Shown one piece after another: positions 36,056 to 48,534 of a stretch of 64,000 nucleotides of DNA. Under the pieces are notes generated by a model that saw nothing but the letters and a program-made list of their open reading frames with translations, ran no database searches and was not told the DNA's origin. Positions within the stretch are counted from its first letter, which is position 1. Each line of letters opens with the position of its first letter. A program made the translations under genes and the position numbers. This stretch comes from Tetracladium setigerum (lineage: Eukaryota > Ascomycota > Leotiomycetes > Helotiales): NCBI GenBank assembly GCA_031472005.1, contig PZJY01000003.1, positions 2,542,001-2,606,000 on the forward strand, given 5' to 3'.

Positions 36056-36355
36056 ATGCATCCTCATCTCCATACCAAAGATAATACAGGTAGGGGCAGC
36101 CTTCAACCTGGGGGACAGGTGAGCTAACGTACGTTTCCTAATCCAGCCTGCGAAGAAGTAATGAACGCCCTGGACGAATGCCACGCGCGAGGATTCATGT
36201 GGAAAGCAGTGGGCATGTGCAATGGCGCCAAAACACAAGTCAATAAGTGCCTGCGCGCACAGCGACTTGAACGGACGAGGTTGAATCGAGAGGTGGCGAG
36301 GGTAAAGAGGGAGGAGATCAAGGAGAAATGGGCCGAGATCGATGCGAATTCATAG
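36056..36355 (+). CDS. CMC2: COX assembly mitochondrial protein 2 (twin CX9C)
   Basis: Small intermembrane-space protein imported and oxidised by Mia40/Erv1, needed for cytochrome c oxidase assembly. Exons 36056-36089 and 36147-36355 encode 80 residues. The start MHPHLHTKDN is the family N-terminus. Both CX9C motifs are present: C-EEVMNALDE-C and C-NGAKTQVNK-C, followed by the basic helix 'RAQRLERTRLNREVARVKRE'. The reading frame is intact. It is divergent from the prefoldin gene across 244 bp. Confidence 0.96.
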
Positions 36356-36733
36356 GGAATGAATGAAGATCAGATCTTCTTGGGTGTAGTCTCATGGGAA
36401 TTTTGATACTGTGTGGCTAGGAATGGAGTTTTGTGGCATTGAGGGGGTCTCTTTGGGAAGGCGTTTGGGGGGAATAGATAAATCACAACTTTGTATGGAT
36501 GTAACGGCAGTGTACCAATACTACTATCGGATTTGAAAGGATGGGGCACCACCTCGCTTTGTTCATATCGAGGCAAACTGTGCAGTTCTTTCGGAGGGTT
36601 ACGACATGGAGAATATGGACGGTTGGACTGTTGGACGATGAAATCAAGGGTTGCCATGATGATCACCATTCCTCAAGATTCAAGAATTCTACTTCCACTG
36701 CTTCCCAAGGAAACCGACCAGATCTATCCGATC

Positions 36734-37175
36734 CTATTTCTGAACCTTCCACCACGCATTGCCGTACGTAAACAGCCCAAGCAGCGCCATCAAGCTCATT
36801 CCAGCTGGAAGGGGTTTATGGGTTCTCAGAGCCTTTGGCCCCATCGATCCAGCCAGCAGAAGAGAGGCAAGGAGAGCAAGTTCAACGCCCCACGACTTCT
36901 TACTTTGAATGCGATAGCCACCGATGAGGTACTTGTATATTGTTAGCTGCATTTTGGGGAAGGGAGATAGGAGGAGAGAGGTGAGAAATACTAAAGAACC
37001 AATGGAGACTCCAGCGATGATGGAGGGAAGCGAACCGCTTTTCACGTATCCCATTGTCCCTCCGGAGGCTGTGAGGGCTCCAATAATGAAGGCTGGAAGT
37101 TCAATTCCCTTCCTCGTTTGTAAGCAGGGGAGAGAGACATAGGTAGAGTTGTTGTTGGCAGAAACATACCACCAT
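36734..37175 (-). CDS. TMEM14-family small membrane protein
   Basis: Four-helix inner-membrane protein of the TMEM14/UPF0136 family (mammalian TMEM14C acts in mitochondrial porphyrin transport; the fungal role is not settled). Exons: 37175-37170 (only ATGGTG), 37108-36992 and 36931-36734, 106 residues. Visible features are 'GALTASGGTMGYVKSGSLPS', 'IAGVSIGSLVYLIGGYRIQS', 'SWGVELALLASLLLAGSMGP' and 'LMALLGLFTYGNAWW', alternating hydrophobic helices and short loops. The second intron is 60 nt with no stop, so unspliced reading frames appear continuous. It is convergent with CMC2. Confidence 0.88.
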
Positions 37176-37588
37176 ATTTGCGCCTGTTCAATGATGACTT
37201 CCTAACGTATTACTAATTATTGCTATTGCTTTGTTAGAGTGCAATTGTGATATCTCTCGCAAGGCAAAGGCGTCGCTATTTCATCAATGATACGGAGTAT
37301 GTTGGGGTGGAATGGAGTGCACAACTCATATATATACCTACCTACCGTATACTCTCGCTCTCCGCCTCGGCCTTTCCCCTCCAACCCGCTCGCGACAAAG
37401 CGGCCGCATTCAAAATCCTTGGCAGTTCCACATCCCGAGCTGAGCTGCAGCCAGCTTCGTGTCCTCAGTACTGTACGGAGTACTGTGCAACTGGCAAAAA
37501 GATATCTCGAGCTTTTCTCAACTCCCAACCCAACTTACGGCCTCAATCTCTTCTGTTCCCCTCCCTCATACACACACACTCTCTCAAA

Positions 37589-38218
37589 ATGGCGCCCAAA
37601 AATCGAACCACCCGCGAATCAACTCCCAATGTCGTCCCAGCCGCAACAACAATTCCAACCACACCCTCCAGAACAACTGTCAAGTCCCCCTCCTCCTCCA
37701 GCAATCAATCGCCTCAACAAATCGCCCTGAGCATATGGCAGAACTACTTGGATACGACGCCCCAGAGGACTAAACTCATAGATGTATTTATGAGCTTCCT
37801 GGTCGTTGTGGGCGTTTTGCAATTTGTGTATTGTGTGATCAATGGGAACTTCGTATGTACCTGCTGCGCAACTACCTAGGCGGAGAATATGCTAATGATC
37901 TTCGTAGCCTTTCAATGCCTTTCTGAGTGGATTCTCGGCCACGGTTGGGCAGTTTGTTTTGACAGGTGGGTTTATTTATGATATTAGAGCAAAAGACAAA
38001 CACAGTACTAATAGCTGGATTGTATAGCTTCGTTACGGATACAAACAAATGTAGAGAACAAGGCAGAGTTTACCGGGGTGTCTCCTGAGAGGTAAGGATT
38101 GCCAATCCTACATTGCTGGAGGGAATTGGGACTATGTACTGACGGCAGCAGGGCGTTTGCGGACTACGTATTTGGAAGCTTGATTCTACATTTCTTCTGC
38201 GTCAACTTCATCAACTAA
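37589..38218 (+). CDS. OST2: Oligosaccharyltransferase subunit OST2 (DAD1)
   Basis: Small integral subunit of the ER oligosaccharyltransferase that transfers the lipid-linked glycan to nascent proteins. Exons: 37589-37852, 37908-37965, 38028-38091 and 38152-38218, giving 150 residues. After a Ser/Thr/Pro-rich N-terminus come 'LSIWQNYLDTTPQRTKLIDV', a first membrane helix 'FMSFLVVVGVLQFVYCVING', 'FNAFLSGFSATVGQFVLTAS', and the DAD1 C-terminus 'ERAFADYVFGSLILHFFCVN' ending in FIN. Lengths and phases close exactly. Divergent from TMEM14. Confidence 0.95.
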
Positions 38219-38487
38219 GTGTAAAAAAGAGAGACATGATGGAACGGTCGGGAAGAAGGAAGAACAACAGGTCGCTTGGTGGAGGAAGTTGGGTGTATGA
38301 ATAGCAAAAGTCATTGCGAAAGGGCTCGCTGGGCGAATGGCGAAATGGTCCATGGGACATGCATCCACCAGAGAAATGATGATACACCATATTACTGGCC
38401 TTGTTTGCTGGGTTTCACTTCCACGGTGATTCCATACTCCGTAAGTAGTAGTAAAGGTTATCAAAAGCACTGAAAACATTTCCAAAT

Positions 38488-39604
38488 CTATTTCGCCTCA
38501 TCCTCCACAACCGACTTCTCCACGGCCTTCGGAGGCCCACCACCAGCCTTTGGCGGCGGCGGAGGAGGCGTACTCCTCGCACTCGGCGCATGATCAAGCT
38601 CTCTGCTTTTCTTCTCCCCCTCCATAAAATAATCGTCCAAAGCTGCCGCCCGGGGCGCACCCCTTCCCTTTTTCCTCCCCCGGCCGCGTGAACAGGCGGA
38701 CTCACCACATCAGCCGGTACCAAAAAGTTTGACACTGGCGCACCAGCAGCCGGCACTAAATACTGTGCTTCTTCTCCTCTAACCTCCTCATTCGAGAACC
38801 GAGCATTCTCTCCTTCAAAAAGTGTTTCCCCGGGCCAGCCAGAGGTTCGCTTAATGGCGCTGGTAATCTGTGCAATGCCCCATAGCCCAACACACAGCCC
38901 AAGGCGCCCTCTCCGCCCCAGTCTCTACTCGGATGAATAGTAATCTCCCTCGTAACATCATATTCATTGTTGTACACATACAATCTTAGAGGCCGGCCAA
39001 TATGGTCTTCTACCAGTTCTCCTAACCCGCTCTCCCCGTGAAGAACACCCTCGGGCGTACCGAGAATGTAGTCACTGTAGGGGAGCAGACCAGCAATATC
39101 AGCAGGTGAGTTGGATGGGACATCGAGGATGTGCCAGATATTGGAGACGGTGGAGATGCTGGTCCATTGAAGGGTGAGGCCGAGGGAAGGAGTGTTGGGA
39201 GCGATTGGGATGTGAATTGTGCGTGTTTTTTGGCCCTTTATAATACACACATTAGTATATGTGCTCTTGCCAGAATAGTCTAGAATTCTAGGGATATTGC
39301 CTACCTTTGCGCTCCAAAGACCAAGTGTTACCGTGCTCCCAGCACAGTTGCGAACTTCTTGGCCGAACAATTGGGGATCAGAATCATCCTATCGAGATCA
39401 GTAACTACTATATTATGGAGGATGCACATGGCGCCGTACAATCATCCGTCCATTTATCCCGACAATGAAGTCAAACCAGGGCTCGATACCCAGCTCAGGG
39501 TTCTTGTTTCTGAGGACTTGGAATCCGAATGCGCCATGGTTTCGATCGTGAGCTGGCGAGTCTGAATCCAGGCGTGAGATGAAGCGGTTGAGTGCGTTGA
39601 ACAT
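38488..39604 (-). CDS. GRH1: GRASP / Grh1 Golgi stacking protein, frame broken twice
   Basis: Peripheral membrane tether of ER exit sites and early Golgi, also linked to unconventional secretion. Exons: 39604-39440, 39388-39305 and 39235-38488. Two PDZ-like GRASP domains are visible: 'HGAFGFQVLRNKNPELGIEP' with 'WFDFIVGINGRMI', and 'WHILDVPSNSPADIAGLLPY' with 'SDYILGTPEGVLHGESGLGE' and 'RPLRLYVYNNEYDVTREITI'. The N-terminus MFNALNRF lacks the Gly for myristoylation and resembles the acetylated amphipathic helix of yeast Grh1. One base is missing at 38828-38831 (four C on plus, five needed; frame lost after LAGPG) and one near 38669-38673 (T5). With both, the Pro-rich tail ends 'VEKSVVEDEAK' and the total is 332 residues. 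Confidence 0.92.
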
Positions 39605-40109
39605 TTCTTTACTTGTAGATTCTCACCAGAACCTAAGGAGTGGTTGGTTCAAGAATAGGTGGGAGAAAGACAACAAATATAATTTCGGTATTCAAAGTTG
39701 CCCTGTCGTTGTCCCTGTGACAAGTGAAGTGTCTCTTGTGAAAGCTTGAGCACAGACCATGTGAACGCATAACACATGCATAACATCTTGGACTTGTCGC
39801 ATAAGTAGATTTCACAATTTGACTGAGAATAAAACTCCCAGCCTCGTCTGCGCAACTACCTTGAGATACTAATAAACCGGAGAGCCTATCATCACCTTTC
39901 ACCGAATCAATCCATGAATTCTCTTGATTGAGACTGCGTCTGTAGCATTCCTACTCAAACGACGGCAACTAGGAAGCTAACATCGAACCTAGCTATTTCA
40001 AGCTCCCGTTCTGCTTCGTCTTTTTTCCACAGCCTTGAAGGAAACGTCCGCTAGATCTTGTCATATCGTGGCTTAAGAATGTGAAGATTTCCCTCGAACT
40101 TTTTCACCC
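39605..40109. other. Divergent intergenic region, GRH1 / PHD-TGS1
   Basis: 505 bp between divergent start codons; must hold both promoters. Open frames on the minus strand here (39633-39902) have no coding character. Confidence 0.5.
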
Positions 40110-41594
40110 ATGAGATCAACATCCGAGATCGCAAAGCCTGAAATTGACGCGGATCCATTTATCAAGCCCTCACGTGAAGTCCAAAGGCTCTTGAAAACCG
40201 CTGGTCCTGATCGTCCCGACGTCAAAGACCTGGAAGATTTTGGAATTCGGAGAACCCGAGGCGACACGGTCAGAGACCGAACCGGATCTCGCTCACTTGA
40301 GCCTGGAGTGAAAACGAAATCTACACTTGGTGAAGGGTTATTTGATTTCCTGGGAACTGATCCCGATACAAGTCCTGTTTCAGAGAAGATGGGGAAAGGG
40401 AAGGGCCAGAAGAAGAGGGTGCGTTCACAATCTATTAGTTACGACGAAGCAGAGTGGAAGATTCGTTGTATTTGCGGTGCGAGGGAGGAAGGGGAGAATC
40501 CCTCGGAAGCATGGATTGAGTGTACGACCTGTGGGAATTGGCAGCACAATATCTGTATGGGATCAGCACCTACACCAGTCAAATCCCGAAGAATTACAAC
40601 TGTCAGGATTGCGATCCCGACGCCCATCAGGAGCTTCTGGATGGGATGGATCGAAAAGAAAGACCTTGGGAAACGAGAAGGAAGGAGTTTGGGAGCAGAA
40701 CGAAGGAAGAGATGCAGGGCAAAAAGCGGAAGAGAACGGACGAAGGAGAACTAACGGCAACTACCAATGGTCGTGATATTGATTCTTCAGTACAAGACCA
40801 ATCATTTGCGCTAACTGATGAATGCCATCACTACCAGCGACGCAAGGATGTGGGTGGGACATTCAGAAGTCAGTACCATACTCAATCCCAAAAGTAAAGC
40901 TGACCATTTGTAGATACTGGGATCAAAGATACAGCATTTTCTCTAGGTACGACGAAGGAATATATATGACGGACGATGCCTGGTTCGGCGTAACCCCTGA
41001 GCCTATCGCAAAGTATACCATTCCTCTCTCCTCCTACGAAACAAGTACTGACGACATCTCAGCAAAGTTTCAGATGATCTCATTGCGTTGACTTCTCCAT
41101 CTAAAAGAGTCTTAATCGACATGTTCGCTGGCGCTGGTGGTAATACAATAGCATTCGCCCTCTCTGGCCACTGGGACACGATCATTTCCATCGAAAAGAA
41201 TCCCTCGGTTCTCGCCTGCGCCCAACGCAACGCTTGCATTTACGGCGTCTCCTCCCAGATCACATGGGTAAATTCTGACTGCTTCACATACCTCTCCTCG
41301 CCCACCACGCCCATCGATCCCTCTCAAACCGTAATCTTCGCTTCGCCGCCCTGGGGTGGTCCAGGCTATAGCTCAGATGCCATCTTCAATTTGAGCTCGA
41401 TGCAGCCGTATTCCGTGAAGCAGATCCATGATGCCGTGAGGGGGATGGATTCTGCATTGTTTCTACCGAGAACAAGTGATCTGAGGCAGATTGCAGGGTT
41501 GGTGGGGAAGGGAAGTAAGGTGGAGGTTATACAGTATTGTATGGAAGGCGCTAGTAAGGCGTTAGTTGCCTATATTCCTGCTGCTGAATCATGA
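40110..41594 (+). CDS. TGS1: PHD finger plus trimethylguanosine synthase (Tgs1) composite, frame broken twice
   Basis: The C-terminal half is Tgs1, which converts m7G caps of snRNA/snoRNA to trimethylguanosine. Seen: 'IQKYWDQRYSIFSRYDEGIY', 'MTDDAWFGVTPEPIA', SAM motif I 'LIDMFAGAGGNTIAFALSG', 'IEKNPSVLACAQRNA' and catalytic 'FASPPWGGPGY'. Exons: 40110-40868, 40914-41012 and 41063-41594. The first exon also encodes a PHD finger: 'CICGAREEGENPSEAWIECT' then 'TCGNWQHNICMG', completed by 'YNCQDCDP'. One G is missing at 40559-40561 (inside the PHD finger) and one at 40852-40854 (before GWDIQKYW). With both, PHD and Tgs1 share one frame with no stop between, giving a fused protein of about 460 residues. 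A separate Tgs1 start inside (MQGKKRKRTDEGE, about 40713) is also possible. Confidence 0.85.
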
Positions 41595-42159
41595 GCTTAC
41601 TTCCGTCTGTCGAGCTTGCAGTTGAGTTCTCGGGGAGCAAAAATATCTGTAGATTAGATAGGTAGAAACGAAAGTGCTCAATGTTTACACCAGTATTATG
41701 TCTGGCAATTGTGTAAGCTATTATGCATGTCACGGCTCTTATGCATCGTATAAAATCCCAAGAATTAAACAGCCTTCAATTCCGTAGATGAGACGCCCAA
41801 AAGTGGGACATCTCTAGCTCCATCGGAAGTGAGTGCTAGTTGCGGGTATGATTCCTCCCACACCTTTTTTGTTGCATATCGCCATTGTCGTTCCTGAATA
41901 CTGAGGCATGGTCGCAGCTGGACCAAGCTTTGGGAAGTCCACTCAGTCAGTGGGACATGTGCTAGATTCTTTTGGCAAGAGAAGGCTATTGTGCAGAGAA
42001 ATCTTTTCCACGGAAAATAAAAGAAGGGTGAAGCAACGAAGTGAACCAGGCAAGTAAAATGCATTTCTGTGGAATTCAAAATAACACTTGCCTCAAACCA
42101 TGGTGTGATCAGGGCAAAATTCTTGAATACTATCTTTTCTACTGCAACTTCCCTCCAAT
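41595..42159. other. Convergent intergenic region
   Basis: Between the Tgs1 and DOP1 stop codons. Presumed 3' UTRs. No gene or repeat recognised. Confidence 0.5.
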
Positions 42160-45100
42160 TCAAATAGCCTTAACAATACTCCTATCATCAAACAAATCCT
42201 TCAACAAACTATTTCTGCATGCCTCTAGATCAGGTGCATTCATCGAGTACGTGCTCTCAAAAGCAAAAATACTCAGCTGGCTAAAGAATGGTCTGAGCAC
42301 CTTCCGACCAACTCATCCTTCCTTTCCCATGGGCCCTCGTCACTAATACCTCCCGGTCCGATTAATGGCCTACGACTCTGATCATTTAAGGCCTGTGAGC
42401 TTGCAGCGGCGGTAGGGAACTCGACATGCGAAGGGTGGATGGTAGTGGAGCCGAGCTCTTCGGAGACTTCGTCAACCAAACTAGTTGGGTGCGAGTTGGA
42501 GGGATGGTAAACAGCATCAATGGTATCGGTAATGAAAAGCCATTCGTGTAACTGGAAATCATCTGGGGCGATGCAGATGAGAGTGTCGAGAAGTTTGCAG
42601 GCTTGGAGTGTCGAGTGGTTGTTGTAAGTGTCTGCAGAAGCGCTGTGGTCTGGTGCTACGACCGAGGAAATGGCCCCTTGCAGTTCGGCATTTATGATGG
42701 GCCAGAGCATGGCAAGGTGGACTGCAGATGTCTTGAGGATCAATGCGCGGACTAGAAGGTAGATATCTGCTCGGGTTGTGGACGATGGTGACGAGGTGGA
42801 GGTTGCTGCTAGAAGCTCCACAATTTTCTCGAGCATAGCTGGCAAATCGGTAACGAAGTTATCGTCGAGAGCTGCTAAGATCAAGGTCGCAATCCGACGC
42901 AGATTCAATTGTGTCTTGCGGTCGGCCTCGAGGCGAGCTGAAGTAGCCCCAACCCCGAATACGATTCCAGCCGTCGTTGGAGGTAGCAAACGAGAGAATA
43001 GCTCAGGTACTTTTTCCTTGTCACTCAACGACCATTGTTTCAGTAGTGGGAGCCATTCGCTCTCTACAAGTGGAATGGCATTGCCAAAGAATCTTGGATC
43101 GTTGAATGCGTCTGCTACATCTTTTTTCCAGGACTTTTGCGTGTTTGACAACCTGGAGAGTTGATACAGCAGTACCAGTGTGCTCTTGGATACATTTTCT
43201 GGGAACGCTTTGGATTTAAAGGTTGGGCCGATAACACTTGTGGATATGGTATTTGCTGCCAGCAAAACCCTGTCCTGTTCAACTAAAATTTTGGGCAAGT
43301 TAGGTGCAATTGAGGCGAGAATCCCGACAACATCATCTGATCGGGGTAAGGAGCCTGTTTTGAGGTCGTCCCCAGAATTTTCAAGAAATCCCATCGGCCT
43401 GGTTGTGAAAATAGCCGTGAGAAGACGGAGAAAAAGATCCTGTCCTTGGTTAGTTTCATTGTATATCGAAGAAATTACATGACTTACGCCTAACTCCCTC
43501 CGCATCCTGCGCTGTTCTCCAAAGTTCGTGTTGTCCACTTTCTCGCCCAAGATTGCAGCGAATTCGAGCAGGCTTGGCAGTGTTTGTCGGTGTGGGAAAG
43601 GGTTCGTAAGTAAGTCCTTCAAGAAGATCATGCAATCCGCCAAATCTCGTCCATTGCATCGTCTTCGAGAGACTTTGCATACTCTACCAAGAAGACTACC
43701 AAGTCAGCGTCATTTAGGGTTGATGTTAAGGTTGACTTCCTGGACGGATCTAGCGCAGAAGGGTTTGTGCGACTATATATCGCGTTAAAAATCGCCGGAA
43801 TTGTATGCTTGGGTCTAGAGCCATCCAGGACGTGAAGAAGATTGAAGACAACCAAAGTTTCTGGGGCGGCTTGGTGACCGCGCCCTGAATTCTGCCACAC
43901 CTCCACGACCGTTTCCAAGCATTCGAGAGCTTCGGCTGCAAAAAGGTGCTCTAACAGCCTTCTAGCACGGTTTCTCATTCGGAGGGAAGTATAGTTGAAG
44001 GAGGCTACTGATTCAGTGTCTGGCACAGGACTTCCCCGACCACCCCAGGACCAGATCTTGAAACATATACGCACGGCATCTTGAAAGGAGAGCAAAACGG
44101 TAAGTCGGTTATTGGCAGTTGAACTTCTGGACTGGGTCGATTCGGATGCGAACACTCCGGACACCATGTTTCCAAAGAAACCTTGAGGTTGTTCTGTAGT
44201 TTTGACAACCGGTGATTTCAGCTCCTCTTTGAGCAACCGATCATGGCCTTTTGCTAAAACATGCTCGAGGCCGTTTAAAAGTGATATCAACGTTGATTCG
44301 GGCGTGGCTAAACCTATCGCGGCATCACCCGCCTCATTGAACGTACGTTGAAGGATGTTGAAAGTTTGCTCGATCTGAAAGCAAAAGGTTTCAACAAGTG
44401 GGATAATTATCTGAAATATAGAGTCGGAGTAGAACGGCAGACACTCTATGAGGAAACTGATCCAACTATCCAAAACAGGTCGACTACTTTGGGCCGAAAT
44501 ACCTTCTTGGAGGCATTGGACGAGTGCCGGAGGCAGAAGGGGGAATGACTGACTTGGCGATCCCCTTGTCCCGTCTGCAAAGAAGACCTCCGTAAATTGA
44601 CGGGTTCTTGGGTCACAGATCTCTTGGGTTCAAACCCTGGAGACAGTGGCGGGGGCACCGGTCTCGCGGCGTTTCGTAACTTGAGAGTGTCAAACACAAC
44701 ATCCAGAAGTAAACCCTGAACGAATGGATCTGGGCCGTTTAGCGATTGTGCCAGTCGCTTGATCAAAACATGCTCTAGTTCTATATCTGCCAGCGGCAGA
44801 GCGTAAGGACTTGCGAGGATTTGATGAAGAGTCGTCAACGCGGTTCGATGAAGCTGGTTGATACGAGGTTCTGTTGTCGAATTATTGATATCGTGGCTGC
44901 CAGATATAGCTCTCACGCACACGTGCAGGAAGAATTCTAAAAGAGAAATCTCTCCATCACGCCCAGCTACAAATCTTAGTTTTTACCTTTTTAGTTTCAC
45001 ATAGTAGATCTACTCACATATTCTGAATAGCGCCAAGTGCGACCTATCGGTTGATATGCTGTTCTCGGCCAAGGCTACCCATATATTCTCAGAGGACCAC

Positions 45101-48060
45101 CTCAACATATTCGAGAATGTGCGGAGGTAGTATAGACACTGGTCTAAGTCATCATCCTCGTCGTAGGAGCGTATTTTATCGTCTTGAGGCTGAGAGGCAT
45201 CTTCGCTGATTTGTAGAAGGAAGTCGAAGGATGAGAATTTAGCAACGAAAAGATGAAATAGTCTAAATCCAATGTAAGCTCAAGTCTGCAAGACGTGGGC
45301 TTGTAACTTACTTGTCAATGCCAATCAGTCCCTGCAGCCAAGTGCGCACCGTCATGAAAAGTTGTGTCCGCTCGTCTAAGAGAGCATCGAGCATCAGGAA
45401 CAAGGGCCTGCCAAGCATGACCTCGTAATTCCCAATTCCAGAACCTCGGGCGAAATTCTTACTCTCAGTTGATGAAGCTTTAGATGATCTTCTGTCAAGA
45501 TGGCCTGCGTTTTCTTGAAGGGTGTGAGTCCATAGTATGCTGAAGGTTCGGCCAGGGTCGGCATCTCGAACAGCAAAAGTGCCACTCAGATCGTGTTCAA
45601 CCATAAGTGAGCAGATAGAGGCTTCAATTTCTCGATTAGATAGCGACAGAGCTATTTGCAATTGCCAGAGGCACCGAACTGCTTCTACATGGTATTTTGG
45701 ATGAGAAGCTCCAAGGTAGGACCACGCTATTTTAACCAACGGGTCCACCAAACCCGACAGTTCGGCAACAGAAATATAGTTAGTCGAAAATAGTGCGGTT
45801 GCCAGAGAGGTGATAGACGTAAAAACAAGAAATGGTAAGCGCGAAGATTCTTCCATCCTTTTATGGAGCGATGATAAGATTTCCCCAGCATCTAAAGTGC
45901 CAACTTTCGGTACTTTTGACAGCATTCCAACCAGAAGCTTGGTTTTGATTCCTACATCAGCACTTGATATTGGACCAAAAAAGCTCTTCTGTGTAATTCT
46001 GCTCGCTTCTCTTACCAGCAATTCGCTGATATCACTGAAAAACAATGGCGGTGGGCAAGCATCGAGATTGCCTTGATCTTGGACGTAAAATTTCTTGATG
46101 CTCTGGATTATTTCGATATTGGACAAGCCTTGGGAAGCGGTCTCTTCAGATGGGGTGGCGGTGGATTGCCGTGTTGAGGGTCTTGTTGAGAAGGCTCTCT
46201 CTGGTACGAGCTCTATCAGTTCCATGGCGATGGCAATTGCGGCCTTGAACACGATTTCCATCGAATCGTGGTCAACTGGTTGTTTTAGGCCGGTGTCTTT
46301 GGGATCCTCTAACATCGTTAAGATGGTGAGGATTGCCAGCGGCGCATGAACCATCAACATTTCCTCTTCTCTGACATTGAAATGAGCAATGATGAAGGTA
46401 ATTAGAGAAAGCTTGTCGATTCTTTCAGCTGTCGAGAGTTTCCCTGCAGCAATAGCCTGGGCAATCAAACCAACAACTTCGCCCCATATCAATCCACTTT
46501 CAACACCATCAAAAACATGCTTGCACTTTTAAGCACCTCCGAGAAATCCGCTTTTGTGGCCGCAATAGCTTTGTATAGTCGGACGCTACTCACGATGGGC
46601 AAGAAGATGTCAGGGACAATAAGGCCACCTATCTCCCATCGGTCCATTAGCGAGAGGCAGATCCTGAATGGCCGAGCTCTTTCAACTGGATTGACCGTCT
46701 CACGGGATATGAGCCTTAAGAGTGAATTGGTCAAAGGCTGCATACCAAAGTCTTCAAAATACCGGGTCTTTGACAAATGGTTGCTATGAGGATCAGTATC
46801 AAGGGTACTGGGTGATTCTGGTCCACTCTCATGTTCAGTACTTGCCGGTTCGGGACCCAAAAGCCAAGTCCAAAGGCGTCTGTTAAGACTCATCTCGCGA
46901 CGGGTTACTACACCAGCAGCTGCCATGACAAGAAGCTCCAAATCCTCCGCCTTGACCTGCTTCTGAAGAACATCTGAGTGGAGAGGAAGGTGGGTTACAA
47001 GCAGGTCCTGAAAGCCACGTTGAATAAGAATTTGTTCATCGGCGAGACCAGCAGCAAAACATCGAAGCAGTAAGCCAGGTTCAGGAGTTGTGACAATCTC
47101 TGTTAGCCGGCGAGAATTAGAGTCTAATTCTCCCTTTTGCGAACCATTCCTTGCTCCTCCCATGAAGAACGGATGACCAAGCTTGGGCAAGTTTCGTACC
47201 AAGTATGCGAGTGCACCAAGCCGCCTTCCGCTACTCGTGATTGCTGCTAAGAAAAAACACTGCCAGAAGTACTCGTCTCCGCTTCCATGGTTTTGACCAA
47301 GATCCTCGCTAGTGAGAGGTCGTAGGGCGTATTTGAACGCATCTAGTAGTCTGAGGGTCCTGTCAAACTCCTCGCTTGTCTCCTCCTCCAGGCCAGGTAA
47401 CAAGGCGAGTATGATAGCTTTCAGAGCTGGACGAAGGGCCCGGGTGTCTAAGTGGACAAAATATGTTTCCAAGAGATCCAGGAATGGGGTTCTCACTGAC
47501 AAAGAGGCAAATGATAGTGTAGATGAAAGACCAGGGAGATATAGCGGAAGGTCCCTAGAGAGCGCGTCTTTCCCTATCACGGAGAAGATGAAAGAGTAGA
47601 CCTCGATGGCCTTTTGGTGAACACCAGATGGGAGAGATGGATTGAGACATTGGGCTAGACGTTTTGCGACTAGTGCTTTTGAGGGCACGATGTCGATGTT
47701 GGATGGGTGAGCCTGAAGGGACTGTATAGATTCTTCTGTCAACATTTTCCAGTGCAGAACAAAAGAGATCGCCCGACCTTTAACAACCGTCCCAGGAAAG
47801 AGATATAATCCGCCCACTCCTGCAGAGCGGTATCAAATAAGGAAAGAGATCTCTCAACTCCAGAAGCGTATCTGCGATAGGCTTTATCTTTGCTCGGCGG
47901 CTCATCTGTCTTCAAATTAGCATTCAACTGTCTGATGTCTCACGGGAAATGTCGTACCTGTTCCAAATCGAGTCCATTTCTTTGGAACGGGTGATGCTCT
48001 GCCCGAGCTTGTTGGCGACAAGGACAATGCTCCAGGGCTTGCCTCAAGATTGTTGGCCAT
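42160..48060 (-). CDS. DOP1: Dopey family protein Dop1, frame broken in four places
   Basis: Large cytosolic scaffold that works with Mon2 and the flippase Neo1 in endosome-Golgi recycling; needed for polarity in moulds. Six exons: 48060-47958, 47905-47778, 47721-45312, 45262-45018, 44966-43488 and 43439-42160. The start MANNLEASPGALSLS joins by a 52-nt intron to the Dopey N-domain 'YRRYASGVERSLSLFDTALQ' and 'EWADYISFLGRLLK', then 'SKALVAKRLAQCLNPSLPSG' and 'RDLPLYLPGLSSTLSFASLS'. The conserved C-terminal part has 'MIFLKDLLTNPFPHRQTLPS' and 'NTNFGEQRRMRRELG'. One base is missing at each of 46511-46515 (A5), 44562-44565 (C4), 43640-43641 and 42304-42305. With these the exons close at 1882 residues, the expected size. 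Exon 4 (245 nt) has no ATG and is invisible to simple ORF finding. Confidence 0.93.
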
Positions 48061-48534
48061 AGTGGTGGTCAGACTTGGAGAGACAGCTTTCCCAGGAGCT
48101 CAGTGCATTGTGTAATTCTATCGTCTGCAACTGCATAAGATCCCCCACAAAGCAGCACAGTTTCCAGGGGGTATTCGAGTTAGATTGTGTGTTGTTTTGT
48201 CGTTGCAAGCTTGTTCCAACAATATTCGTGGCCTCTCCCAAGCAAAGCAACACCCCACGAGGCTGAGAACTTGAGCATTGACACAAGGCCGACATCCCCC
48301 GCCAACCAACGACGACGACGGGACCCTACTCCCTCATTCAACTTCAGAACAGTACGTATTGACGAATTTACCAAGCAACACTTGGCCCAGCTCCAAACTA
48401 CACTACACCACACTACATGAGCCCGCGGATGAATGCCACTTGAATTCTCTCCCCCGAACATAGCAACAGTGGAGCCACACGGCGCGTCAGTCCCCGGTTA
48501 CGAACAACACAATGGCATCTAAGCAATCAACGCG
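48061..48534. promoter_or_regulatory. Divergent promoter region, DOP1 / MON1
   Basis: 474 bp between the start codons of two outward-facing trafficking genes. An upstream ATG at 48512 opens a nine-codon frame ending just before the MON1 start, so it would act as a short uORF if transcribed. Confidence 0.45.

Noticed and set aside
40439..40760. Minus-strand frames inside the PHD-TGS1 gene
   Set aside because: Shadows of the real plus-strand coding sequence.
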